DNA of 5,949 nucleotides from Smithellaceae bacterium (GTDB taxonomy: Bacteria > Desulfobacterota > Syntrophia > Syntrophales > Smithellaceae). The stretch spans positions 1 through 5,949 of the forward strand of contig JAQVLL010000142.1 of NCBI GenBank assembly GCA_028704195.1, read 5' to 3'. Position numbers and translations under genes: made by a program. This document shows positions 1 to 5,550 of the stretch, piece after piece. The stretch's first letter is position 1, and the number at the start of each line of letters is the position of its first letter. A model generated the notes under the pieces. That model was not told the origin of the DNA. It was given only the letters and a program-made list of their open reading frames with translations, and made no database searches.

Positions 1-714
1 TGGAAGGATGTGGATTCGGACCAGCAGGATCTGGACGCGTACAACGCGGTCCTGCAATTTACCCACAACATAAGCCAGTGGTGGCATTCCACGATCGGCA
101 GGCTCAATTTCGGATTCGCACAATATGGATATGACACATCGGACATTGATTATTATTTCGCGACCATCGGCTTCCAGCATTACTTCAGCGAAACCGTCAA
201 TCTGATCGTCGATCTCGGGGCCAGGTACACGAAAAGCGATTACTCAAGACCACAGCTGGTTTTTATTCCGCCGTCTTCTCTGGAGATGCGGATGGTTGAA
301 ACCAGCGATGAGGATTTCGGCGGGATCGGTAAGGCCATCCTGGAAATTCAGAGTGAATTGACACGGGGCAGCCTTCGAATCTCACACGATGTCACATCGG
401 CCGCCAGCAGAGGGTCCACGGTCCAGCGATCCGAGGCGGTCTTGAATCTCAGGCGTAAGCTGGCGGAAAGGTCCGCGCTTTCAATCGCCACTGGTTATTA
501 TAAAAACAAGGCTGACAGTGATGAATTTTCCTCCGATGAAACCGACGAAGATACCCTTTTTTTCCGTACGGGCATTCAATGGGAAATTTATGAGAAATTC
601 ATACTGGAAGCGGGGTATAGATTTTCTGATACCGATGATCGCGTCGATGATGAAAATACCAGACGCAATCTGGTTTATTTGCAGGTGTCCATTGGAGTGC
701 CCCTGTTTGAATAA
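1..714 (+). CDS. Outer-membrane beta-barrel protein of an EPS locus (5' end missing)
   Basis: Frame 1 is open from the first base to a TAA at 712-714, giving 237 visible residues. The GTG at 10 is not a credible start because the frame continues upstream without a stop or ribosome binding site. The protein shows repeated amphipathic segments of alternating polar and hydrophobic/aromatic residues separated by Asp/Ser/Thr-rich turns, for example LNFGFAQYGYD, FATIGFQHYFSE, LIVDLGARYTKSDYS, LSIATGYYKNK, FILEAGYRFSDTDDR and the final VYLQVSIGVPLF. This is the pattern of a transmembrane beta-barrel, with the last strand at the C-terminus as in most outer-membrane proteins; the usual terminal aromatic is penultimate here (F then E). 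XrtA-type EPS loci commonly carry such a beta-barrel protein near the chain-length and kinase genes, which fits the neighbours. The exact family and role (polymer secretion or anchoring) are inferred. Any signal peptide would lie outside the window. Confidence 0.75.
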   Translation, partial: WKDVDSDQQDLDAYNAVLQFTHNISQWWHSTIGRLNFGFAQYGYDTSDIDYYFATIGFQHYFSETVNLIVDLGARYTKSDYSRPQLVFIPPSSLEMRMVETSDEDFGGIGKAILEIQSELTRGSLRISHDVTSAASRGSTVQRSEAVLNLRRKLAERSALSIATGYYKNKADSDEFSSDETDEDTLFFRTGIQWEIYEKFILEAGYRFSDTDDRVDDENTRRNLVYLQVSIGVPLFE

Positions 715-749
715 AATCAGTTCCAGACCCACAACGCAAGAACACAGAA

Positions 750-767
750 CCTGAAACTTTTCAAGGA
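750..767 (+). promoter_or_regulatory. Ribosome binding site of the chain-length gene within a small hairpin
   Basis: AAGGA at 763-767 lies 8 nt before the ATG at 776 and decides that start over the in-frame ATGs at 791 and 797. The same bases can fold back: CC TGAA (750-755) pairs with TTCA and GG (760-763, 765-766), with a bulged A764 and the loop ACTT. This would partly hide the Shine-Dalgarno. The binding site is well supported; a regulatory role for the hairpin is speculation. Confidence 0.5.
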
Positions 768-775
768 TTATCTGT

Positions 776-2341
776 ATGGAACCCAGAGCAATGGCCATGA
801 ACGAGATGTTGGGAATTATAAAACGTCGAAAGTGGAGCCTGATCCTGCCGATGCTTATCGTCTTTACGGTTGCAGGCATTGTCGCTTTCGTCATGCCTTC
901 GATATACAAATCGACTGCCACGATTCTGATAGAGGAACAGGACATTCCCGCCGATTTCGTCATGGCTACGGTGACGAGCTTTGCCGAACAGCGGCTTCAG
1001 TCCATCCATCAGAGGGTCGTGAGTTATTCTAGGCTTCTCGATATAATCAACCGCTTCAATCTTTATCCGGATCTTAAAGGCAGGTGGACCACTGAGGAAA
1101 TCGTCGAAAAGATGCGCGAAGACATTTTGCTTGAGCCGATCAGCACAGAGGTGGCCGATCGTCGAACAGGAAGGCCGTTCACCGCCACCATTGCCTTTAC
1201 CCTCTCGTACCAGGGAAAAAGCCCGAGTACGGTTCAGCAGATCGCCAATGTGATTACTTCTCTTTTTCTGGAGGAAAATCTCCGAGTCCGGGAAAAGCAT
1301 GCCGCGGAAACTTCCGGCTTTATAGAAAAGGAAATGGAAAGAGTAAAGACGGAACTTTCCGAACTCGAGGCCGGTATGGCTGCATTCAAAACAGCCCATA
1401 TGAATGAGCTGCCGGAACTGCTGCAGGTCAATATGCAGAGTCTGAATAACATTAAAAGCTCAATTCAGAGTTTGAACGAGCAGTTGCGCAGTCTGAAAGA
1501 AAGGGAAGGTTACCTTCAGAGTCAGCTTGCCAGCATTCCGGCCGAAAGCGCGGAGGGGGGCGACAAGGCAAGGCTGGCGGAGCTTAAGGTTCAGCTGGTG
1601 CATCTTCAGACACGCTTTTCCGACCAGTATCCGGATGTCATCAAAACTAAGGCCGAAATCGCTGAACTCGAAAAAAGAGTGGGCCAAACCGGAAACTCCG
1701 GAAGCTTCGATGATCCACTGGACAATCCGGCCTATATTACACTGGCCGCACAGCTTTCCAGCACACGGGCGGAAATTGATTCGGTCAAAAGGCAGATTCG
1801 GGAAGCCAATCAGGAATCGGATATGTATCAGCGTCGCATTACCCGAACCCCCAAAGTCGAAGAGGAATATAAAGCCATTCTCGTCGAACGGGACAACACT
1901 CAGGCAAAGTACAACGATCTGATGCAAAAGCACATGGAAGCCAGGGTAGCTCAGGGGCTCGAGAAAGACCAGAAAGGCGAGCGGTTTACGCTGATCGAGC
2001 CGGCTCGGTTCCCGGAAACCCCTGATAAGCCAAATCGTTTGGCCATTGCGTTGGTCGGAATTGTGCTGGGAATAGGCGCCGGTCTGGGATGGGCATCACT
2101 GAGAGAATTTACAGACCATTCCATTCGGGATTCGGAAATTCTGACACTGGAAACCTCATTTCCGTTGCTGGGGGGCATTCCGATCATTCAGACAGCGGAA
2201 GATCTTGAGCGGAAAAAGAGAAAACGGATTAAGATCCTCATTACACTGATCCTGTGTATTGTCGGAGGCCTGATGGCCTTTCACTTCTGGGTCATGGATC
2301 TGAATGTCTTCTGGGCCAGGTTGATGCGGAAAATGGGATAA
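776..2341 (+). CDS. Wzz/GNVR-type polysaccharide chain-length determinant, three membrane segments
   Basis: A 521-residue inner-membrane polysaccharide co-polymerase expected to set polymer chain length and activate its partner tyrosine kinase. A basic cytoplasmic start (IIKRRKW) is followed by membrane segment 1 (about 21-40), then the Wzz domain beginning PSIYKSTATILIEEQDIP. A long periplasmic helical region (about 165-400) is rich in coiled-coil heptads. It includes QYPDVIKTKAEI (284-295) and the GNVR-like stretch RTPKVEEEYKAILVERDNTQAKYNDLMQK (about 357-385, quoted here only as a guide). The Pro-rich RFPETPDKPNRLA (411-423) leads into membrane segment 2 (about 422-440). A short cytoplasmic loop ends in the basic run ERKKRKRIK, and a third segment (about 486-504) precedes a short tail. 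No kinase domain is fused; the kinase is the next gene. The third segment and the separate kinase match the XrtA-associated subfamily (EpsB-like) better than classic O-antigen Wzz. The start at 776 is chosen for its Shine-Dalgarno. It lies 61 nt after the beta-barrel gene and is probably co-transcribed with it. Confidence 0.9.
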   Translation: MEPRAMAMNEMLGIIKRRKWSLILPMLIVFTVAGIVAFVMPSIYKSTATILIEEQDIPADFVMATVTSFAEQRLQSIHQRVVSYSRLLDIINRFNLYPDLKGRWTTEEIVEKMREDILLEPISTEVADRRTGRPFTATIAFTLSYQGKSPSTVQQIANVITSLFLEENLRVREKHAAETSGFIEKEMERVKTELSELEAGMAAFKTAHMNELPELLQVNMQSLNNIKSSIQSLNEQLRSLKEREGYLQSQLASIPAESAEGGDKARLAELKVQLVHLQTRFSDQYPDVIKTKAEIAELEKRVGQTGNSGSFDDPLDNPAYITLAAQLSSTRAEIDSVKRQIREANQESDMYQRRITRTPKVEEEYKAILVERDNTQAKYNDLMQKHMEARVAQGLEKDQKGERFTLIEPARFPETPDKPNRLAIALVGIVLGIGAGLGWASLREFTDHSIRDSEILTLETSFPLLGGIPIIQTAEDLERKKRKRIKILITLILCIVGGLMAFHFWVMDLNVFWARLMRKMG

Positions 2342-2349
2342 AAAAGAAG

Positions 2350-2424
2350 GCTCAAAGCTGAAAGCGAAGGGCTGAGGGCTGAAACTTGAGACCTGAGAAA
2401 GAAGCTCAAAGCTGAAAACGAAGC
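2350..2424 (+). repeat. Degenerate tandem heptamer array, consensus near GCTGAAA
   Basis: Read in 7-base steps from 2350 the sequence is GCTCAAA, GCTGAAA, GCGAAGG, GCTGAGG, GCTGAAA, CTTGAGA, CCTGAGA; then AAGAA (5 nt), GCTCAAA, GCTGAAA, ACGAAGC. The pair GCTCAAA+GCTGAAA occurs twice, at 2350-2363 and 2404-2417. A further lone GCTCAAA lies at 2503-2509. The array starts only 8 nt after the stop of the chain-length gene. No coding potential was recognised. Function unknown. Confidence 0.7.
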
Positions 2425-2433
2425 GTTCCCAAC

Positions 2434-2457
2434 TATCTCGAGTGAACATGCGAGATA
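2434..2457. other. Small perfect hairpin in the repeat-rich spacer
   Basis: TATCTCG (2434-2440) and CGAGATA (2451-2457) are perfect 7-bp inverted repeats around a 10-nt loop, followed by an A-run (2457-2462). There is no U-tract after the stem on the + strand, and the minus-strand reading is followed by GTTGGG, so it is not a convincing intrinsic terminator in either direction. It sits between the heptamer array and the nonamer repeat. Confidence 0.45.
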
Positions 2458-2470
2458 AAAAATAAGCATC

Positions 2471-2497
2471 TCACAGAGGTCACAGAGTACACACGGA
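2471..2497 (+). repeat. Nonamer tandem repeat TCACAGAG(G/T)
   Basis: Two near-identical nonamers, TCACAGAGG (2471-2479) and TCACAGAGT (2480-2488), are followed by a related third unit ACACACGGA (2489-2497). Similar CACAGAG strings occur in intergenic DNA of many bacteria (recollection, not a search). A faint echo, GAACACAGAACCTGAAAC, occurs in the spacer before the chain-length gene (740-757). No function can be assigned. Confidence 0.5.
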
Positions 2498-2607
2498 AGA
2501 AAGCTCAAAGCAGGGGGAGAGAAAGTGTAGCTGGCTTTAAAAAATCGGCGGTATGGAAAGGGCTGTGAAATTTGCCGTGAATATAGCAGGGGGCAAGGGC
2601 TGGAACC

Positions 2608-2628
2608 TTTGAGCTTTGAACTTTGAGC
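2608..2628 (-). repeat. Three inverted heptamers facing the upstream array
   Basis: TTTGAGC (2608-2614), TTTGAAC (2615-2621) and TTTGAGC (2622-2628) are, on the minus strand, GCTCAAA, GTTCAAA and GCTCAAA. They are the same heptamer family as at 2350-2424 and 2503-2509 but in opposite orientation, immediately before the kinase gene. In RNA each could pair perfectly over 7 bases with any of the upstream GCTCAAA copies, so the spacer could fold into alternative long-range stems. Confidence 0.65.
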
Positions 2629-2664
2629 TCCCCCAAACGATCCAAACGGATACAGGAAAACAAC

Positions 2665-3561
2665 ATGCATCTTAAAAAATCGATCGAAAAGGCGAAACAG
2701 CAGCGCGAGGCGGCGCAAAGAACGGCGGTCGCGGATCTTTTTACTCAAGAGAAGGCAGAATCGCCGGTCTCAAAAGATACGGGGACTGATTCGCCGGAAA
2801 ATACGGAGGTTGCGGAAGCGTCATCGACCGGCGCGGAAAATAACTTTCGGAAGTGGACACCCCCTGTTTATCGCCAGAGCAGATCCATTGAAGTGGATCT
2901 GAATAAGTTGTCTCAAAATCGGCTGGTCTGTATGTTTCCTGATGCTCCGGAAGCGGAATACTACAAGGTGCTGAGAGCCAATATTCAGCGGCGTACCCGC
3001 TTAAAAAAATGGAACACCATCATGATCACCAGCGTTCAGCCTGGAGAGGGCAAGACGCTCACCGCCATCAATCTGGCCCTTTCTTTTGCCAGGGAATTGA
3101 ATCATACGGTCATGCTGGTGGATTGCGATTTAAGACGGCAGAGTATCCGTCGATATCTGAACCTTCCTGGTGATAAAGGAATCATTGATTATCTGGAAAA
3201 CGATTGCGCCCTGAAAGACATCATCGTCTGGCCGAACATTGATAAGCTGACGCTTATTTCCGGCGGAAGAATTACTGCTAACAGTTCGGAACTGATCGGC
3301 TCACCCAAAATGAGGGCGCTTGTTGAAGAGATGAAAAATCGGTATGGCGATCGATATTTGATTTTTGATGTTCCACCGATTATGAGCGGGGCGGATGCCA
3401 TTGCTTTTGCGCCGATGGTTGACTGCATCGTCATGGTGGTCGAAGAAGGCCGGACATCGGTTGCTGAAGTCAAAAAGGCTTTGGAAATGATTCCTGCCGA
3501 AAAATTTTTAGGATTTGTTTTGAACCGCAGTACGGCGCCAATGAGCCGGTACTATTATTAA
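2665..3561 (+). CDS. BY-type tyrosine autokinase of the EPS system (CpsD/CapB-like, separate cytoplasmic form)
   Basis: A 298-residue P-loop kinase that phosphorylates tyrosines in its own tail and in partners, controlling polymer assembly together with the membrane chain-length protein encoded upstream. Residues 1-30 are basic and helical, and about 31-62 form a Ser/Glu/Thr-rich linker. The kinase domain follows. EYYKVLR (98-104) matches the oligomerisation motif EX2RX2R except that Lys101 replaces the first Arg. Walker A is SVQPGEGKT (123-131), Walker A' is MLVDCDLR (150-157, DxDxR) and Walker B is LIFDVPP (232-238). The C-terminus is Tyr-Tyr-Tyr (296-298), a short version of the autophosphorylated tyrosine cluster. 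There is no membrane segment. The ATG at 2665 is chosen because AGGA (2654-2657) precedes it by 7 nt; the frame is also open back to a TTG at 2623, but that lies inside the heptamer repeats. It resembles the XrtA-associated autokinase group. The 323-nt gap before it is unusually long for this gene pair. Confidence 0.92.
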   Translation: MHLKKSIEKAKQQREAAQRTAVADLFTQEKAESPVSKDTGTDSPENTEVAEASSTGAENNFRKWTPPVYRQSRSIEVDLNKLSQNRLVCMFPDAPEAEYYKVLRANIQRRTRLKKWNTIMITSVQPGEGKTLTAINLALSFARELNHTVMLVDCDLRRQSIRRYLNLPGDKGIIDYLENDCALKDIIVWPNIDKLTLISGGRITANSSELIGSPKMRALVEEMKNRYGDRYLIFDVPPIMSGADAIAFAPMVDCIVMVVEEGRTSVAEVKKALEMIPAEKFLGFVLNRSTAPMSRYYY

Positions 3562-3567
3562 CGGCTT

Positions 3568-3594
3568 TTGATTGTCAATCGGCCGTACAATCAA
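3568..3594. repeat. Inverted repeat TTGATTGT / ACAATCAA after the kinase gene
   Basis: Perfect 8-bp inverted repeats at 3568-3575 and 3587-3594 flank an 11-nt GC-rich loop, starting 6 nt after the kinase stop. A third copy of TTGATTGT, in direct orientation, occurs at 3652-3659. No U-tract follows the stem, so it is not a standard intrinsic terminator. It could stabilise the mRNA 3' end or be a protein site; neither is shown. Confidence 0.45.
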
Positions 3595-3601
3595 GCGGAA
3601 G

Positions 3602-3635
3602 CGGAAGAGAGCTTCAACGTTTTCAAGCTTTTCCG
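3602..3635. other. Imperfect stem-loop upstream of the flippase gene
   Basis: CGGAA (3602-3606) plus AGCTT (3610-3614) can pair with AAGCT (3625-3629) plus TTCCG (3631-3635). This leaves a small internal loop (GAG opposite T) and a 10-nt apical loop. It follows a tandem GCGGAA duplication (3595-3606). A short T-run (3643-3646) lies 7 nt further on, so weak termination is possible but unconvincing. The rest of the 164-nt spacer holds no recognisable gene; a loose promoter-like pair (TTGCCC at 3671, CAAAAT at 3695, 18 nt apart) is too weak to call. Confidence 0.35.
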
Positions 3636-3725
3636 TGCGGAGTTTTCAAAGTTGATTGTGTCGCTTCTCGTTGCCCTGTCTTGCTGGTATGAAACAAAAT
3701 TTCAAGGTCTGACCATACTAGAAGG

Positions 3726-5141
3726 GTGAGCGTTTTTCATTTTTGTACAGGAGTTGTCAAAATTAACTCGCCAACACAATCGATTCGAAAGATCATCAGC
3801 ACGCAGCGCAGTCGACTGGAAAACTTTTCCGTTCTGTTGATGGCAAATGTTTTCACTGCTGGAATTGGGTTTGTCACAACGGTCAGGATCGCCAACACCC
3901 TTGGCAGCGCCCGATTCGGCCAGTTTGCCTACGCGCTTGCGATCGGCGGTATTCTATCGGTCAATGTCCGTTTCGGCATGGACCGTTCGCTTATTCGGGA
4001 CCTGGTTCATTTTCCCGAACGCTTCAGCGAAACTTTAGCTGCAAGCCTTCTGGCCCGCGGCCTGCTTCTGGTCGTCTGCATCGCAGGGCTCTTGCTGGCC
4101 ATCATCGTTCTGCCGAAAGACACCCTGGAAATCTCATGGGGTATGTTTCTCGTTATTCTGGCGACTACACTCAAGCCTCTTCAGATCGCCAATGTTTTCG
4201 ATGTCTGGGAAATCCAGGGCCGGCATGCTCTTTATGACTGCGTGGAAAAAGCTGTCTATTTCACAATGATCTGGGCAGTGGTGTTCTGGACGCCCCAGCG
4301 GCTTGACCTTGTGTGGATCGGGTCCGCGTTGCTCGCGGCAACGCTTTTATTCATCTTTCTGCAATATCGCCACGCCTGGCGCAGGCTCAAGCCGGCACTG
4401 CACACCATGCCCCTCGGAAATATCATGCGCACGGCCTTCTCCCTAATAGCGGGCAACAAATGGTTGTGGATGGCAAGTTTAGCCGCTCTCGGTATGACGG
4501 CGTTGAACCAGGTAGTACTCAAGCACTTTTCGGGTTTTTCCGACCTTGGCGTCTATGCCGCATCTTTTCAATTGGTTAGCATCGGCACTCTCTTGCTCAA
4601 GAATATCGCCCGTATCGGGCGGCCCATTCTGGCTCGTTACACCGTTCCATTTGCCGTCAGCGCACAGGCTGCCGTCCGCTTTCTGGCGATCTATATGGCC
4701 ATGGCGATGCTTGCAGTTGGCATGATTGCTCTGCCTGCCATCGCAATCCCGAAGTTGATCCTCCAGACGCTGTTCACTGTCGAATACACAAGTGGATTCT
4801 GGGTGCTCAGGCTTTTTGGCGTCTATCTGCTGTTTCGGGTTTTCGATACCATTCTTGGTCAATATGTAGTCCTTGTGCGCATGGACAGGCTTTTCTTCGC
4901 TACATCCGTGGCAGCCGGTCTTGTCGGTTTGATTTGTTCGATCATTCTGATTCCTCCGTATGGGGGTGTCGGTGCCGTACTATCCTTGTTGACTGGCGAA
5001 ATTATCTTATCTATGCTTTATGTATCGGCAACGCTCGTATACATGAAGCAAGATTCGAAATCGCGACAGCCAGAGGAGATTGTCAACACAGTTGAAAGCA
5101 ATGCATTTTTGGCATCGGGATCTACGCGATTGGGAAAATGA
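3726..5141 (+). CDS. Wzx-like polysaccharide flippase (MOP/MATE superfamily)
   Basis: A 471-residue polytopic inner-membrane protein, taken from the first in-frame GTG, expected to flip lipid-linked sugar repeat units to the periplasmic side. About 12 hydrophobic segments are visible by eye, beginning near residues 37-53. The stretch RIANTLGSARFGQFAYALAIGG (about 54-75, given as a position guide) is the typical first-loop signature of this family (LG..xFG.x). Other strongly hydrophobic runs lie near 111-129, 139-148, 199-212, 251-262, 316-341, 388-409 and 413-438. A polar tail of about 30 residues follows. The start is uncertain: GTG 3726 has AGAAGG directly against it, too close for normal spacing. 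A good Shine-Dalgarno AGGAG (3749-3753) instead sits 8 nt before an in-frame ATT (3762, residue 13), which would give 459 residues. Family assignment is firm; the transported sugar is unknown. Confidence 0.87.
   Translation: MSVFHFCTGVVKINSPTQSIRKIISTQRSRLENFSVLLMANVFTAGIGFVTTVRIANTLGSARFGQFAYALAIGGILSVNVRFGMDRSLIRDLVHFPERFSETLAASLLARGLLLVVCIAGLLLAIIVLPKDTLEISWGMFLVILATTLKPLQIANVFDVWEIQGRHALYDCVEKAVYFTMIWAVVFWTPQRLDLVWIGSALLAATLLFIFLQYRHAWRRLKPALHTMPLGNIMRTAFSLIAGNKWLWMASLAALGMTALNQVVLKHFSGFSDLGVYAASFQLVSIGTLLLKNIARIGRPILARYTVPFAVSAQAAVRFLAIYMAMAMLAVGMIALPAIAIPKLILQTLFTVEYTSGFWVLRLFGVYLLFRVFDTILGQYVVLVRMDRLFFATSVAAGLVGLICSIILIPPYGGVGAVLSLLTGEIILSMLYVSATLVYMKQDSKSRQPEEIVNTVESNAFLASGSTRLGK
3749..3764 (+). 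promoter_or_regulatory. Strong Shine-Dalgarno placed before an in-frame ATT codon
   Basis: AGGAG at 3749-3753 is the best ribosome binding sequence near the flippase start. The only in-frame codon at ideal distance is ATT (3762-3764), a very rare initiator. No in-frame ATG, GTG or TTG lies at a useful distance downstream of it; the next in-frame TTG and ATG (3837, 3840) are already at the first membrane segment. It may mark a non-canonical start, a start codon lost by mutation, or coincidence within the GTG-initiated gene. Confidence 0.35.
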
Positions 5142-5203
5142 TCGCGCCAATCCCGTACATTCTGTAAATTTTTTTAAATAAAAAACAAGAGGTTGTCAAA
5201 TCC
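5142..5203 (+). promoter_or_regulatory. AT-rich leader with ribosome binding site of the glycosyltransferase
   Basis: The 62-nt spacer contains a T7 run (5169-5175) and an A-rich run around 5176-5188, much more AT-rich than its surroundings. AGAGG (5188-5192) lies 11 nt before the ATG at 5204, a slightly long but workable spacing. Two overlapping 6-bp inverted repeats span the flippase stop: CGCGAT/ATCGCG (5125-5130, 5141-5146) and GATTGG/CCAATC (5128-5133, 5147-5152). The T-run is 16 or more nt beyond them, so this is not a clear terminator. I found no convincing promoter hexamers. Confidence 0.4.
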
Positions 5204-5539
5204 ATGAACGATCCATTCCGGATTTCGGTGGTGATTCCCGCATACAACGGTGAACCCTACCTGCGCCGCAGCATTGACAGCGCCCTAGCGCAGACCTTCA
5301 GGCCAATGGAGATCATTGTGGTTGATGATGGCTCGACCGATGGTACGGCCGCCGTTGCGAAGGGCTACGGTGATGCGATTCGTAACATTCGCCAGAAAAA
5401 CGGTGGCGTCTCGGCAGCTCGCAATACGGGGATCAAGGCATCCCAGGGAGACTGGGTTGCCTTTCTGGATGTCGATGACGAGTGGCGGACTTACCATCTG
5501 GAAAATGCGGTCAAAGTTTGTAAGCGTTCACGGGGTTGA
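5204..5539 (+). pseudogene. Family 2 glycosyltransferase, truncated by an IS66 insertion
   Basis: The start is clearly that of a GT-A fold, family 2 glycosyltransferase. ISVVIPAYNGEPYLRRSIDSALAQ (residues 7-30, a position guide) is followed by the nucleotide-sugar binding IIVVDDGSTDGT (37-48), the GGVSAARNTGI stretch (67-77) and the metal-binding FLDVDDEW (87-94; Asp89-Val-Asp91). Such enzymes transfer a sugar from an activated donor to the lipid-linked acceptor at the cytoplasmic membrane face and are usually about 250-350 residues long. Here only residues 1-105 are native. Codon 106 is hybrid, and residues 107-111 plus the TGA at 5537-5539 come from the IS end. The acceptor-binding and C-terminal parts, including the expected catalytic base, are missing, so the product should be inactive. 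The 3' remainder should lie beyond the IS, outside the window. It follows the flippase in the same direction, 62 nt apart. Confidence 0.88.
5512..5519. repeat. Predicted 8-bp target-site duplication (left copy), CAAAGTTT
   Basis: IS66-family elements duplicate 8 bp on insertion. The 8 bases immediately outside the IS end at 5520 are CAAAGTTT and belong to the glycosyltransferase reading frame. The partner copy would be at the far end of the element, beyond the window, so this is a prediction. Confidence 0.5.
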
Positions 5540-5541
5540 TA
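5520..5541. repeat. IS66-type terminal inverted repeat
   Basis: Starts GTAAGCGTTCACGGGG at 5520, sharing the GTAA tip and the following GCG common to IS66-family ends. The inner limit of the repeat (taken here as about 22 bp) is a guess because the partner end is not in the window. Confidence 0.6.
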
Positions 5542-5550
5542 TAGCAAAGA

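Noticed and set aside
10..12. GTG as the start of the beta-barrel gene
   Set aside because: The frame is open to the window edge and no ribosome binding site precedes it; the gene clearly begins upstream.
481..963. Minus-strand 160-codon open frame across the beta-barrel/chain-length junction
   Set aside because: It is antisense to two well supported genes, has no recognisable domain, and spans their spacer without a plausible start signal.
1460..1933. Long minus-strand open frame inside the chain-length gene
   Set aside because: A shadow of the coding strand; the + strand product has clear family motifs over the same bases.
2350..2628. CRISPR-like array
   Set aside because: Units are 7 or 9 bases, contiguous and degenerate, with no regular unique spacers and no cas genes.
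2623..2664. TTG start giving the kinase 14 extra N-terminal residues
   Set aside because: The TTG lies inside the inverted heptamer repeats and has no Shine-Dalgarno, whereas ATG 2665 has AGGA at 7 nt.
3689..3712. Seven-codon upstream ORF (MKQNFKV) before the flippase
   Set aside because: No ribosome binding site and no leader-peptide pattern; such short ORFs arise often by chance.
4479..4862. Minus-strand 127-codon open frame inside the flippase
   Set aside because: Polar, low-complexity translation with no known motif, wholly antisense to the flippase.
5125..5175. Intrinsic terminator after the flippase (6-bp stems then T7)
   Set aside because: The T-run starts 16 or more nt beyond the stems and the stems are short, so the geometry does not fit.
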